64,000 nucleotides of DNA from Owenia fusiformis (taxonomy: Eukaryota; Annelida; Polychaeta; Sabellida; Oweniidae), in the NCBI GenBank assembly GCA_903813345.2, contig CAIIXF020000036.1:62001-126000 (forward strand), read 5' to 3'. Shown in pieces: positions 38,627 through 53,289 of this stretch (its first letter is position 1; each line of letters starts with the position of its first letter). The position numbers and the translations under genes are program-made. The notes under the pieces are model-generated. The model was not told where the DNA came from and made no database searches. It saw only the letters and a list, made by a program, of their open reading frames with translations.

Positions 38627-38648
38627 TGTGGCTACGTTAGTAGCCACA
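38627..38648 (+). repeat. Fold-back hairpin inside a monomer, copy 2
   Basis: Same arms, loop and preceding 19-bp doublet as at 29688, displaced by 8,939 bp. Inherited through the 9-kb sub-unit duplication. Confidence 0.8.
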
Positions 38649-41600
38649 GAATGCATGCTCCTAGGCTTACCTGCAGACCCTATGTAGCTGCGTAGACAGT
38701 GTAGTTAGCGTAACCATCGTATGCATGCTCCCAGGGTTACCTCTATACGTATCCAGTGTAGCTACTGTATGCATGCTCCCAGGGTTACTTCTATACACTT
38801 TGTAGTCCCGTAGCCAATGTAGCTAACGTAGCCACCGAATGCATGCTCCTAGGCTTACCCCCAGAATCTCTGTGTAGCAGAGTAGTCAGTGTAGCTAGCG
38901 GGGCCACAGAATGCATGCTCCTAGGCTTACCTCCAGACTCTGTGTAGCTACATAGCCAGTGTAGTTATCGTAGCCATCGTATGCATGCTCCCAGGGTTAC
39001 CTCTTTGCCCTCTGTAGTCGTGTAGCAAGGGTAGCTAACGTATCCACCGAATGCATGCTCCTAGGCTTACCTCCAGACCCTATGTAGCCACGTAGTCAGT
39101 GTAGCTAGCGTAGCCCCCGAATGCGGGCTCTTAGGCTTACCCCCAGAACCTCTGTGTATCAGCGTAGCCAGTGTAGCTAGCGTAGCCACCGTATGCATGC
39201 TCCTAGGGTTACCTCTTTACCCTCTGTAGTTGTGTAGCCAGTGTAGCTAACGTATCCGCCGTATGCATGCTCCTAGGGTTACCTCTATACCCTCTGTAGT
39301 CGTGTAACCAGTGTAGCTTACGTAGCCACCGAATGCATTCTCCTTGGCTTACCTCCAGACTGTGTGTAGTCGCGTAGCCAGTGTAGCTAGCGTAGCCACC
39401 GTATGCATGCTCCCAGGGTTACCTCGGTAACCAGAGAATGCATTCTGCGTGGCTTACCTCCAGACCCTGTGTAGCAGTGTAGTCAGTATAGCCCCAGAAT
39501 GCATGCACCTAGGCTTACCCTCAGAACCTCTGTAGTCGCGTAGCCAGTGTGCATGCTCCTAGGCTTACATACAGATCCTGTGTAGCAGCGTAGTCAGTGC
39601 AGCTAACGTAGCCACAGAATGATTGCTCCTAGGCTTACCTCCAGACTCTGTGTAGTTGCGTAGCCAGTGTAGCTTGCATAGCCACTGCATGCATGTTCCT
39701 AGGCTTACCTCCAGACTCTGTGTAGTTGCGTAGCCAGTGTAGCTTGCATAGCCACTGCATGCATGTTCCTAGGCTTACCTCCAGACTCTGTGTAGCAGCG
39801 TAGTCAGTGTAGCTAGCGTAGCCACCATATGCATGCTCCCAGGGTTACCTCTATACCCTCTGTAGTCGCATAGCCAGTGTAGCTAACGTAGCCACCGAAT
39901 GCAGGCCCTTAGGCTAACCTCCAGACTCTGTGTAGCAGCGTAATCACTGTAGCTAGCGTAGCCACAGAATGCATGCTCTTAGGCTTACCTGCAGACCCTA
40001 TGTAGCCGCGTAGCCAGTGTAGTTAGCGTAGCCACCGTATGCATGCTCCCAGGGTTACCTCTATATCCTCTGTAGTCGTGTAGCCAGTGTAGCTAACGTA
40101 GCCAACGAATGTTTGCTCCTAGGCTTACCTCCAGACTCTGTGTAGTCGCGTTGCCAGTGTCGCTTGCGTAGCCACTGCATGCATGCCCCTAGGCTTACCT
40201 CCAGAACCTATGAAGCCACGTAGCCAGTGTAGCTAGCGTAGCCACCATATGCATGCTCCAAGGGTTACCTCTATACCCTCTGTAGTTCCATAGCCAGTGT
40301 AGCTAACGTAGCCACCGAATGCATGCTCCTAGGCTTACATCCATATCCTGTGTAGCAGCGTAGTCAGCGTAGCTAGCTTAGCTACCGCATTCATGCTCCT
40401 CAGCTTACCTCTATACACTCTGTAGTCGCATAGCCAGTGAAGCTAGCGTAGCCCCTGAATGCATGCTCCTAGACTTACATCCAGATCCTGTGTAGCATCG
40501 TAGTCAGTGTAGCTAGCGTAGCCCCCGTATGCATACTCCTAGGCTTACCTCCAGACTCTGTGTAGCAGCGTAGTCAGTGTAGCTATCGTAGCCCCAGAAT
40601 GCATGCTCCTAGGCTTACCTCTATACACTCTGTAGTCGCATAGCCAATGTAGCTAGCTTAGCCCCTGAATACATGCTCCTAGGCTTACATCCAGATCCTG
40701 TGTAGCAGCGTAGACAGTGTAGCTAGCGTAGCCCCAGAATGCATGCTCCTAGGGTTACCTCCAGAACCTCTGTAGTCGCGTAGCCAGTGTAGCTAGCTTA
40801 GCTACTGCATTCATGCTCCTTTTAGCTTACCTCTATACACTCTGTAGTTGAATAGCCAGTGTAGCTAGCGTAGCCCCTGAATGCATGCTCCTAGGCTTAC
40901 ATCCAGATCCTTTGTAGCATCGTAGTCAGTGTAGCTTGCGTAGCCCCCGAATACATGCTCCTAGGCTTACCTCCAGAATCTGTGTTGCAGCGTAGTCAGT
41001 GTAGCTAGCGTAGCCACAGAATGTATGCTCCTAGACTTACCTCTATACACTCTGTAGTCGCTTACCCCCAGAACATCTGTAGTCGTGTAGCCGGTGTGGC
41101 TAACGTAGCCACAGAATGCATGCTCCTAGGCTTACCTGCAGACCATATGTAGCTGCGTAGCCAGTGTAGCTAGCGTAACCATCGTATGCATGCTCCCAGG
41201 GTTACCTCTATACCCTTTGTAGTCCCGTAGCCAATGTAGCTAACGTAGCCACCGAATGCATGCTCCTAGGCTTACCCCAGAATCTCTGTGTAGCAGAGTA
41301 GTCAGTGTAGCTAGCGGGGCCACAGAATGCATGCTCCTAGGCTTACCTCCAGACTCTGTAGCTACATAGCCAGTGTGGTTAGCGTAGCCATCGTATGCAT
41401 GCTCCCAGGGTTACCTCTTTGCCCTCTGTAGTCGTGTAGCAAGGGTAGCTAACGTATGCACCGAATGCATTCTCCTTGGCTTACCTCCAGACTCTATGTA
41501 GTCGCGTAGCCAGTGTAGCTAGCGTAGCCACCGTATGCATGCTCCCAGGATTACCTCTATACCCTCTAACGTAGCCACCGAATGCATGCTCCTAGGCTTA

Positions 41601-44328
41601 CATCCATATCCTGTGTAGCAGCGTAGTCAGTGTAGCTAGCGTAGCCCCAGAATGCATGCTCCTAGGCTTACCTCCAGACTCTGTGTAGCATCGTAATCAG
41701 TGTAGCTAGCGTAGCCACAGATTGCATGCTCCTAGGCTTACCTGCAGACCCTATGTAGCCGCGTAGCCAGTGTAGTTAGCGTAGCCACCGTATGCATGCT
41801 CCCAGGGTTACCTCTTTACCCTCTGTAGTTGTGTAGCCAGTGTAGCTAACGTAGCCGCCGTATGCATGCTCCTAGGGTTACCTCTATACCCTCTGTAGTA
41901 GCGTAGCCAGTGTAGCCACCGTATGCATGCTCCCAGGGTTACCTCTATACCTTCTGTAGTCGTGTAACCAGTGTAGCTTACGTAGCCACCGAATGCATTC
42001 TCCTTGGCTTACCTCCAGACTGTGTGTAGTCGCGGAGCCAGTGTAGCTAGCGTAGCCACCGTATGCATGCTCCCAGGGTTACCTCGGTAACCAGAGAATG
42101 CATTCTGCGTGGCTTACCTCCAGACCCTGTGTAGCAGTGTAGTCAGTATAGCTAGCGTAGCACCAGAATGCAAGCACCTAGGCTTACCCTCAGAACCTCT
42201 GTAGTCGCGTAGCCAGTGTGCATGCTCCTAGGCTTACATCCAGATCCTGTGTAGCAGCGTAGTCAGTGCAGCTAACGTAGCCACAGAATGATTGCTCCTA
42301 GTCTTACCTCCAGACTCTGTGTAGTCGCGTAGCCAGTGTAGCTTGCATAGCCACTGCATGCATGCCCCTAGGCTTACATCCAGACTCTGTGTAGCAGCGT
42401 AGTCAGTGTAGCTAGCGTAGCCACCATATGCATGCTCCCAGGGTTACCTCTATACCCTCTGTAGTCGCATAGCCAGTGTAGCTAACGTAGCCACCCAATT
42501 CAGGCCCCTAGGCTTACCTCCAGACTCTGTGTAGCATCGTAATCAGTGTAGCTAGCGTAGCCACAGATTGCATGCTCCTAGGCTTACCTGCAGACCCTAT
42601 GTAGCCGCGTAGCAAGTGTAGTTAGCGTAGCCACCGTATGCATGCTCCCAGGGTTACCTCTATATCCTCTGTAGTCGTGTAGCCAGTGTAACTAACGTAG
42701 CCAACGAATGTTTGCTCCTAGGCTTACTTCCAGACTCTGTGTAGTTGCGTTGCCAGTGTCGCTTGCGTAGCCACTGCATGCATGCCCCTAGGCTTACCTC
42801 CAGAACCTCTGTAGTTGCGTAGCCAGTGTAGCTAGCTTAGCTACCGCATTCATGCTCCTTTTAGCTTACCTCTATACACTCTGTCGTTGCATAGCCAGTG
42901 TAGCTAGCGTAGCCACTGAATGCATGCTCCTAGGCTTACATCCAGATCCTGTGTAGCATCGTAGTCAGTGTAGCTTGCGTAGCCCCCGAATACATGCTCC
43001 TAGGCTTACCTCCAGAATCTGTGTAGCAGCGTAGTCAGTGTAGCTAGCGTAGCCACAGAATGTATGCTCCTAGGCTTACCTGCAGACCCTATGTAGCCGC
43101 GTAGTCAGTGTAGTTAGCGTAGCCACTGTATGCACGCTCCCAGGGTTACCTCTATACCCTCTGTAGTCGTTTAGCCAGTGTAGCTAACGTTGTCACCGAA
43201 TGATTGCTCCTAGTCTTACCTCCAGACTCTGTGTAGTCGCGTAGCCAGTGTAGCTGTGTAGCTACTGCATGCATGCTCCTAGGCTTACCTCCAGACTCTG
43301 TGTAGCGGCGTAGTCAGTGTAGCTAGGGTACCAACAGAATGCATGCTCCTAGGCTTACCTGCAGACCATATGTAGCTGCGTAGCCAGTGTAGTTAGCGTA
43401 AACATCGTATGCATGCTCCCAGGGTTACCTCTAAACCCTCTGTAGTTGTGTAGCCAGTTTACCTAACGTAGCCACCGAATGATTGCTCCTAGGCTTACCT
43501 CAAGACTCTGTGTAGTCGTGTAGCCAGTGTAGCTAACGTAGCCTCCGAATGCATGCTCCTAGGCTTACCTCCAGACTCTGTGTAGCGGCGTAGTCAGTGT
43601 AGCTAACGTAGATCCTGAATACATGCTCCTAGGCTTACCCCCAGAACCTCTGTGTAGTCGTGTAGCCAGTGTGGTTAACGAAGCCACAGAATGCATGCTC
43701 CTAGCCTAACCTGCAGACTCTATGTAGCCGCGTAGCCAGTGTAGTTAGCGTAGCCACCTAATGCATGCTCCCAGGGTTACCTCTAAACCCTCTGTAGTCG
43801 TGTAGCCAGTTTACCTAACGTAGCCACCGAATGATTGCTCCTAGGCTTACCTCAAGACTCTGTGTAGTCGTGTAGCCAGTGTAGCTAACGTAGCCTCCGA
43901 ATGCATGCTCCTAGGCTTACCTCCAGACTCTGTGTAGCGGCGTAGTCAGTGTAGCTAGGGTACCAACAGAATGCATGCTCCTAGGCTTACCTGCAGACCC
44001 TATGTAAGTGCGTAGCCAGTGTAGTTAGCGTAGCCCCCGTATGCATGCTCCCAGGGTACCTCTATACCCTCTGTAGTCGTGAGCCAGTGTAACTAACGTA
44101 GCCACCGAATGTTTGGTTCTAGGCTTACCTCCAGACTCTGTTTAGTCGCGTTGCCAGTGTAGCTTGCGTAGCCACTGCATGCATCCTCCTAGGCTTACCT
44201 CCAGACCCTATATAGCCACGTAGTCAGTGTAGCTAGCGGAGCCCCCGATTGCATGCTCTTGGGCTTACCCCCAGAACCTCTGTAGTCGTGTAGCCGGTGT
44301 GGCTAACTGTGTAGCCGGTGTGGCTAAC

Positions 44329-44350
44329 TGTGGCTACGTTAGTAGCCACA
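44329..44350 (+). repeat. Fold-back hairpin inside a monomer, copy 3
   Basis: Same structure, displaced 14,641 bp from the copy at 29688. Inherited through the large unit duplication. Confidence 0.8.
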
Positions 44351-47300
44351 GAATGCATGCCCCTAGGCTTACCTGCAGACCCTATGTAGCTGCGTAGACA
44401 GTGTAGTTAGCGTAACCATCGTATGCATGCTCCCAGGGTTACCTCTATACGTATCCAGTGTAGCTACTGTATGCATGCTCCCAGGGTTACTTCTATACAC
44501 TTTGTAGTCCCGTAGCCAATGTAGCTAACGTAGCCACCGAATGCATGCTCCTAGGCTTACCCCCAGAATCTCTGTGTAGCAGAGTAGTCAGTGTAGCTAG
44601 CGGGGCCACAGAATGCATGCTCCTAGGCTTACCTCCAGACTCTGTGTAGCTACATAGCCAGTGTAGTTAGCGTAGCCATCGTATGCATGCTCCCAGGGTT
44701 ACCTCTTTGCCCTCTGTAGTCGTGTAGCAAGGGTAGCTAACGTATCCACCGAATGCATGCTCCTAGGCTTACCTCCAGACCCTATGTAGCCACGTAGTCA
44801 GTGTAGCTAGCGTAGCCCCCGAATGCGGCTCTTAGGCTTACCTCCAGAACCTCTGTGTATCAGCGTAGCCAGTGTAGCTAGCGTAGCCACCGTATGCATG
44901 CTCCTAGGGTTACCTCTTTACCCTCTGTAGTTGTGTAGCCAGTGTAGCTAACGTATCCGCCGTATGCATGCTCCTAGGGTTACCTCTATACCCTCTGTAG
45001 TAGCGTAGCCAGTGTAGCCACCGTATGCATGCTCCCAGGGTTACCTCTATACCTTCTGTAGTCGTGTAACCAGTGTAGCTTACGTAGCCACCGAATGCAT
45101 TCTCCTTGGCTTACCTCCAGACTGTGTGTAGTCGCGTAGCCAGTGTAGCTAGCGTAGCCACCGTATGCATGCTCCCAGGGTTACCTCGGTAACCAGAGAA
45201 TGCATTCTGCGTGGCTTACCTCCAGACCCTGTGTAGCAGTGTAGTCAGTATAGCCCCAGAATGCATGCACCTAGGCTTACCCTCAGAACCTCTGTAGTCG
45301 CGTAGCCAGTGTGCATGCTCCTAGGCTTACATACAGATCCTGTGTAGCAGCGTAGTCAGTGCAGCTAACGTAGCCACAGAATGATTGCTCCTAGGCTTAC
45401 CTCCAGACTCTGTGTAGTTGCGTAGCCAGTGTAGCTTGCATAGCCACTGCATGCATGTTCCTAGGCTTACCTCCAGACTCTGTGTAGTTGCGTAGCCAGT
45501 GTAGCTTGCATAGCCACTGCATGCATGTTCCTAGGCTTACCTCCAGACTCTGTGTAGCAGCGTAGTCAGTGTAGCTAGCGTAGCCACCATATGCATGCTC
45601 CCAGGGTTACCTCTATACCCTCTGTAGTCGCATAGCCAGTGTAGTTAGCGTAGCCACCGTATGCATGCTCCCAGGGTTACCTCTATATCCTCTGTAGTCG
45701 TGTAGCCAGTGTAGCTAACGTAGCCAACATATGTTTGCTCCTAGGCTTACCTCCAGACTCTGTGTAGTCGCGTTGCCAGTGTCGCTTGCGTAGCCACTGC
45801 ATGCATGCCCCTAGGCTTACCTCCAGAACCTATGAAGCCACGTAGCCAGTGTAGCTAGCGTAGCCACCATATGCATGCTCCAAGGGTTACCTCTATACCC
45901 TCTGTAGTTCCATAGCCAGTGTAGCTAACGTAGCCACCGAATGCATGCTCCTAGGCTTACATCCATATCCTGTGTAGCAGCGTAGTCAGCGTAGCTAGCT
46001 TAGCTACCGCATTCATGCTCCTCAGCTTACCTCTATACACTCTGTAGTCGCATAGCCAGTGAAGCTAGCGTAGCCCCTGAATGCATGCTCCTAGACTTAC
46101 ATCCAGATCCTGTGTAGCATCGTAGTCAGTGTAGCTAGCGTAGCCCCCGTATGCATACTCCTAGGCTTACCTCCAGACTCTGTGTAGCAGCGTAGTCAGT
46201 GTAGCTATCGTAGCCCCAGAATGCATGCTCCTAGGCTTACCTCTATACACTCTGTAGTCGCATAGCCAATGTAGCTAGCTTAGCCCCTGAATACATGCTC
46301 CTAGGCTTACATCCAGATCCTGTGTAGCAGCGTAGACAGTGTAGCTAGCGTAGCCCCAGAATGCATGCTCCTAGGGTTACCTCCAGAACCTCTGTAGTCG
46401 CGTAGCCAGTGTAGCTAGCTTAGCTACTGCATTCATGCTCCTTTTAGCTTACCTCTATACACTCTGTAGTTGAATAGCCAGTGTAGCTAGCGTAGCCCCT
46501 GAATGCATGCTCCTAGGCTTACATCCAGATCCTGTGTAGCATCGTAGTCAGTGTAGCTTGCGTAGCCCCCGAATACATGCTCCTAGGCTTACCTCCAGAA
46601 TCTGTGTAGCAGCGTAGTCAGTGTAGCTAGCGTAGCCACAGAATGTATGCTCCTAGACTTACCTCTATACACTCTGTAGTCGCTTACCCCCAGAACCTCT
46701 GTAGTCGTGTAGCCGGTGTGGCTAACGTAGCCACAGAATGCATGCTCCTAGGCTTACCTGCAGACCATATGTAGCTGCGTAGCCAGTGTAGTTAGCGTAA
46801 CCATCGTATGCATGCTCCCAGGGTTACCTCTATACCCTTTGTAGTCCCGTAGCCAATGTAGCTAACGTAGCCACCGAATGCATGCTCCTAGGCTTACCCC
46901 AGAATCTCTGTGTAGCAGAGTAGTCAGTGTAGCTAGCGGGGCCACAGAATGCATGCTCCTAGGCTTACCTACAGACTCTGTAGCTACATAGCCAGTGTGG
47001 TTAGCGTAGCCATCGTATGCATGCTCCCAGGGTTACCTCTTTGCCCTCTGTAGTCGTGTAGCAAGGGTAGCTAACGTATCCACCGAATGCATTCTCCTTG
47101 GCTTACCTCCAGACTCTATGTAGTCGCGTAGCCAGTGTAGCTAGTGTAGCCACCGTATGCATGCTCCCAGGATTACCTCTATACCCTCTGCATTCGCATA
47201 GCCAGTGTAGCTAAGGTAGCCACCAAATGCATGCTCCTAGGCTTACATCCATATCCTGTGTAGCAGCGTAGTCAGTGTAGCTAGCGTAGCCCCAGAATGC

Positions 47301-50300
47301 ATGCTCCTAGGCTTACCTCCAGAACCACTGTAGTCGCGTAGCCAGTGTGGTTAACGTAGCCACAGAATGAATGCTGCAAGGCTTACCTCGAGACCATTTG
47401 TAGCTGCGTAGCCAGTGTAGCTAGCTTAGCTACCACATTCATGCTCCTTAGCTTACCTCTATACACGCTGTAGTCGCATAGCCAATGTAGCTAGCGCAGC
47501 CCCTGAATACATGCTCCTAGGCTTACATCCAGACTCTGTGTAGCAGCGTAGTAAGTGTAGCTAGCGTAGCCCAAGAATGCATGCTCCTAGGCTTACCTCT
47601 ATACACTCTGTAGTCGCATAGCCCGTGTAGCTAGCGTAGCCCCTGAATGCGTGCTTCTTGGCTTACATCCAGACTCTGTATATCAGCATAGCCAGTGTAG
47701 CTATTGTAGCCACCGTATGCATGCTTCTAGGGTTACCTCTATACCCTCTGTAGTCGCGTAGCCAGTGTAGCTAACGTAGCCCCCGAATGCATGCTCCTGG
47801 GCTTACCTCCAGACTCTGTGTAGCAGCGTAGTCAGTGTAGCTAGCGTAGATCCTGAATACATTCTCCTAGGCTTACCCCCAGAACCTCTGTGTAGTCGTG
47901 TAGCCAGTGTGGTTAACGAAGCCACAGAATGCATGCTCCTAGGCTTACCTGCAGACCCTATGTAGCCGCGTAGCCAGTGTAGGTAGCGTATCGACCGTAT
48001 GCATGCTCCCAGGGTTACTTCTATACCCTCTGAAGTCGTGTAGCCAGTGTAGCTAATGTAGCCACCGAATGCATGCTCCCAGGGTTACCTCTGTAGTCGT
48101 GTAGCCAGTTTACCTAACGTAGCCACCGAATGATTGCTCCTAGGCTTACGTCCAGACTCTGTGTAGTCGTGTAGCCAGTGTAGCTAACGTAGCCACCGAA
48201 TTCATGCTCCTAGGCTTACCTCTAGACTCTTTGTAGCAGCGTAGTCAGTGTAGCTAGCGTAGCCCCCGAATGAATGCTCCTAGGCTTACCCCCAGAACCT
48301 CTGTAGTCGCGTAGCCAGTGTGGCCTACGTAGCTACAGTGTGCATGCTCCTAGGCTTACATCCAGATCCTGTGTAGCAGCGTAGTCAGTGTAGCTTAGCT
48401 TACCTCTATACATTTTGTAGTTGCATAGCCAATGTAGCTAGCGGAGCCCCTGAATACATGCTCCTAGGCTTACATCCAGACTCTGTGTAGGAGCGTAGTC
48501 AGTGTAGCTAGCGTAGCCCCAGAATGCATGCTCCTAGGCTTACCACCAGAACCTCTGTAGTCGCGTAGCCAGTGTGGTTAACGTATCCACAGAATGCATG
48601 CTCCTAGGCTTACCTGCAGACCCAATGTAGCCGCGTAGCCAGTGTAGTTAGTGTAGCCACTGTATGCATGCTCCCAGGGTTACCTCTATACCCTCTGTAG
48701 TCGTGTAGCCAGTGTAGCTAACGCTGCCACCGAATGATTGCTCCTAGGCTTACCTCCAGACTCTGTGTAGTCGTGTATCCAGTGTAGCTTGCGTAGCTAC
48801 TGAATGCATGCTCCTAGGCTTACGTCCAGACCCTATGTAGCCACGTAGCCAGTGTAGCTAGCGTTGCCACAGTATTCATGCTCCCATTGTTACCCTCTGT
48901 AGTCGCGTAGCCAGTGTAGCTAACGTAGCGCCTGAATGCATGCTCCTAGGCTTACATCCAGATCCTGTGTAAGCAGTGTAGTCAGTGTAGCTAGCGTAGC
49001 CCCAGAATGCATGCTCCTAGGCTTACCTGCAGACCCTTTGTAGTCGCATATCCAGAGTAGCTAACGTAGCCACCGAATGCATGCTCCTAGGCTTACCTTC
49101 AGACTCTGTATAGCAGCGTAGCCAGTGTAGCTAGCGTAGCCACCGTATGCATGCTCCTAGGGTTACCTCTATACCCTCTGTTGTCGCATAGCCAGTGTAG
49201 CTAACGTAGCCCACGAATGCATGCTCCTAGGTTTACCTCCAAACTCTGTGTAGCAGCGTAGCCAGTGTAGCTAATGTAGACCCGAATGCATGCTCCTAGG
49301 CTTACCTCCAGACTCTGTGTAGCAGCGTAGTCAGTGTAGCTAACGTAGATCCTGAATACATGCTCCTAGGCTTACCCCAAAAACCTCTGTGTAGTCGTGT
49401 AGCCAGTGTGGTTAACGAAGCCACAGAATGCATGCTCCTAGCCTTACCTGAAGACCCTATGTAGCCGCATAGCCAGTGTAGTTAGCGTAGCCACCGTATG
49501 CATGCTCCCAGGGTAACCTCTATACCCTCTGTAGTCGTGTAGCCAGTTTACCTAACGTAGCCACCGAATGATTGCTCCTAGGCTTACCTCCAGACTCTGT
49601 GTAGCGGCGTAGTCAGTGTAGCTAGGGTACCAACAGAATGCATGCTCCTAGGCTTACCTGCAGACCCTATGTAGGTGCGTAGCCAGTGTAGTTAGCGTAG
49701 CCCCCGTATGCATGCTCCCAGGGTAACTCTATACCCTCTGTAGTCGTGTAGCCAGTGTAGCTAACATAGCCACCGAATGTTTGGTTCTAGGCTTACCTCC
49801 AGACTCTGTTTAGTCGCGTAGCCAGTGTAGCTAACGTAGCCTCCGAATGCATGCTCCTAGGCTTACCTCCAGACTCTGTGTAGCGGCGTAGTCAGTGTAG
49901 CTAGGGTACCAACAGAATGCATGCTCCTAGGCTTACCTGCAGACCCTATGTAGGTGCGTAGCCAGTGTAGTTAGCGTAGCCCCCGTATGCATGCTCCCAG
50001 GGTACCTCTATACCCTCTGTAGTCGTGTAGCCAGTGTAGCTAACATAGCCACCGAATGTTTGGTTCTAGGCTTACCTCCAGACTCTGTTTAGTCGCGTAG
50101 CCAGTGTAGCTTGCGTAGCCACTGCATGCATGCTCCTAGGCTTACCTCCAGACCCTATATAGCCACGTAGTCAGTGTAGCTAGCGGAGCCCCTGAATGCA
50201 TGCTCTTAGGCTTACCCCCAGAACCTCTGTAGTCGTGTAGCAAGTGTAGCTAGCGTATCCACCGAATGCATGCTCCTAGGCTTTCCTCTAGACTCTGTGT

Positions 50301-53267
50301 AGCCGCATAGCCAGTGTAGCTTGCGTAGCCACTGCATGTATGCTCCTAGGCTTACCTCCAGACCCTATGTAGCCACGTAGTCAGTGTAGCTAGCGTAGCC
50401 CCCGAATGCGGGCTCTTAGGCTTACCCCTAGAACCTCTGTAGTCGCGTAGCCAGTGTGGCTAACGTAGCCACATAATGCATGCTCTTAGGCTTACATGCA
50501 GACCCTAGGTAGCCGTGTAGCCAGTGTAGATACAGTAGCCACCGAATGCATGCTCCTAAGCTTACCTCCAGACTCTCTGTATCAGCAGAGCCAGTGTAGC
50601 TAGCGTAGCCACCGTATGCATGCTCCTAGGGTTACCTCTTTACCCTCTGTAGTTGTGTAGCCAGTGTAGCTAACGTAGCCGCCGTTTGCATGCTCCTAGG
50701 GTTACCTCTATACCCTCTGTAGTAGCGTAGCCAGTGTAGCTAGCGTAGCCACCGTATGCATGCTCCCAGGATTACCTCTATACCCTCTAACGTAGCCACC
50801 GAATGCATGCTCCTAGGCTTACATCCATATCCTGTGTAGCAGCGTAGTCAGTGTAGCTAGCGTAGCCCCAGAATGCATGCTCCTAGGCTTACCTCCAGAC
50901 TCTGTGTAGCATCGTAATCAGTGTAGCTAGCGTAGCCACAGATTGCATGCTCCTAGGCTTACCTGCAGACCCTATGTAGCCGCGTAGCCAGTGTAGTTAG
51001 CGTAGCCACCGTATGCATGCTCCCAGGGTTACCTCTTTACCCTCTGTAGTTGTGTAGCCAGTGTAGCTAACGTAGCCGCCGTATGCATGCTCCTAGGGTT
51101 ACCTCTATACCCTCTGTAGTAGCGTAGCCAGTGTAGCCACCGTATGCATGCTCCCAGGGTTACCTCTATACCTTCTGTAGTCGTGTAACCAGTGTAGCTT
51201 ACGTAGCCACCGAATGCATTCTCCTTGGCTTACCTCCAGACTGTGTGTAGTCGCGGAGCCAGTGTAGCTAGCGTAGCCACCGTATGCATGCTCCCAGGGT
51301 TACCTCGGTAACCAGAGAATGCATTCTGCGTGGCTTACCTCCAGACCCTGTGTAGCAGTGTAGTCAGTATAGCTAGCGTAGCACCAGAATGCAAGCACCT
51401 AGGCTTACCCTCAGAACCTCTGTAGTCGCGTAGCCAGTGTGCATGCTCCTAGGCTTACATCCAGATCCTGTGTAGCAGCGTAGTCAGTGCAGCTAACGTA
51501 GCCACAGAATGATTGCTCCTAGTCTTACCTCCAGACTCTGTGTAGTCGCGTAGCCAGTGTAGCTTGCATAGCCACTGCATGCATGCCCCTAGGCTTACAT
51601 CCAGACTCTGTGTAGCAGCGTAGTCAGTGTAGCTAGCGTAGCCACCATATGCATGCTCCCAGGGTTACCTCTATACCCTCTGTAGTCGCATAGCCAGTGT
51701 AGCTAACGTAGCCACCCAATTCAGGCCCCTAGGCTTACCTCCAGACTCTGTGTAGTTGCGTTGCCAGTGTCGCTTGCGTAGCCACTGCATGCATGCCCCT
51801 AGGCTTACCTCCAGAACCTCTGTAGTTGCGTAGCCAGTGTAGCTAGCGTAGCCACTGAATGCATGCTCCTAGGCTTACATCCAGATCCTGTGTAGCATCG
51901 TAGTCAGTGTAGCTTGCGTAGCCCCCGAATACATGCTCCTAGGCTTACCTCCAGAATCTGTGTAGCAGCGTAGTCAGTGTAGCTAGCGTAGCCACAGAAT
52001 GTATGCTCCTAGGCTTACCTGCAGACCCTATGTAGCCGCGTAGTCAGTGTAGTTAGCGTAGCCACTGTATGCACGCTCCCAGGGTTACCTCTATACCCTC
52101 TGTAGTCGTTTAGCCAGTGTAGCTAACGTTGCCACCGAATGATTGCTCCTAGTCTTACCTCCAGACTCTGTGTAGTCGCGTAGCCAGTGTAGCTGTGTAG
52201 CTACTGCATGCATGCTCCTAGGCTTACCTCCAGACTCTGTGTAGCGGCGTAGTCAGTGTAGCTAGGGTACCAACAGAATGCATGCTCCTAGGCTTACCTG
52301 CAGACCATATGTAGCTGCGTAGCCAGTGTAGTTAGCGTAACCATCGTATGCATGCTCCCAGGGTTACCTCTAAACCCTCTGTAGTCGTGTAGCCAGTTTA
52401 CCTAACGTAGCCACCGAATGATTGCTCCTAGGCTTACCTCAAGACTCTGTGTAGTCGTGTAGCCAGTGTAGCTAACGTAGCCTCCGAATGCATGCTCCTA
52501 GGCTTACCTCCAGACTCTGTGTAGCGGCGTAGTCAGTGTAGCTAACGTAGATCCTGAATACATGCTCCTAGGCTTACCCCCAGAACCTCTGTGTAGTCGT
52601 GTAGCCAGTGTGGTTAACGAAGCCACAGAATGCATGCTCCTAGCCTTACCTGCAGACTCTATGTAGCCGCGTAGCCAGTGTAGTTAGCGTAGCCACCGTA
52701 TGCATGCTCCCAGGGTTACCTCTAAACCCTCTGTAGTCGTGTAGCCAGTTTACCTAACGTAGCCACCGAATGATTGCTCCTAGGCTTACCTCAAGACTCT
52801 GTGTAGTCGTGTAGCCAGTGTAGCTAACGTAGCCTCCGAATGCATGCTCCTAGGCTTACCTCCAGACTCTGTGTAGCGGCGAAGTCAGTGTAGCTAGGGT
52901 ACCAACAGAATGCATGCTCCTAGGCTTACCTGCAGACCCTATGTAAGTGCGTAGCCAGTGTAGTTAGCGTAGCCCCCGTATGCATGCTCCCAGGGTACCT
53001 CTATACCCTCTGTAGTCGTGAGCCAGTGTAACTAACGTAGCCACCGAATGTTTGGTTCTAGGCTTACCTCCAGACTCTGTTTAGTCGCGTAGCCAGTGTA
53101 GCTTGCGTAGCCACTGCATGCATCCTCCTAGGCTTACCTCCAGACCCTATATAGCCACGTAGTCAGTGTAGCTAGCGGAGCCCCCGATTGCATGCTCTTA
53201 GGCTTACCCCCAGAACCTCTGTAGTCGTGTAGCCGGTGTGGCTAACTGTGTAGCCGGTGTGGCTAAC

Positions 53268-53289
53268 TGTGGCTACGTTAGTAGCCACA
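53268..53289 (+). repeat. Fold-back hairpin inside a monomer, copy 4
   Basis: Same structure, displaced 14,641 bp from the copy at 38627. Confidence 0.8.

Larger units (their letters stand above)
26462..41508 (+). repeat. Higher-order repeat unit, first copy (14.6-kb period)
   Basis: From about 26868 onward this segment recurs with a constant offset of 14,641 bp (for example 26881 and 41522, 28801 and 43442, 34860 and 49501). Reading the two copies against each other I noticed only one base difference (27126 versus 41767). Inside it, a shorter unit repeats. 26462 to about 27889 matches 35683 to about 37110 (offset 9,221). Offsets then change to 9,011, 8,939, 8,879 and 9,019 as the second sub-copy loses or gains whole or partial monomers. 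The unit is thus one roughly 9.2-kb repeat plus a truncated second copy of about 5.8 kb. It holds satellite only, no gene. Confidence 0.93.
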
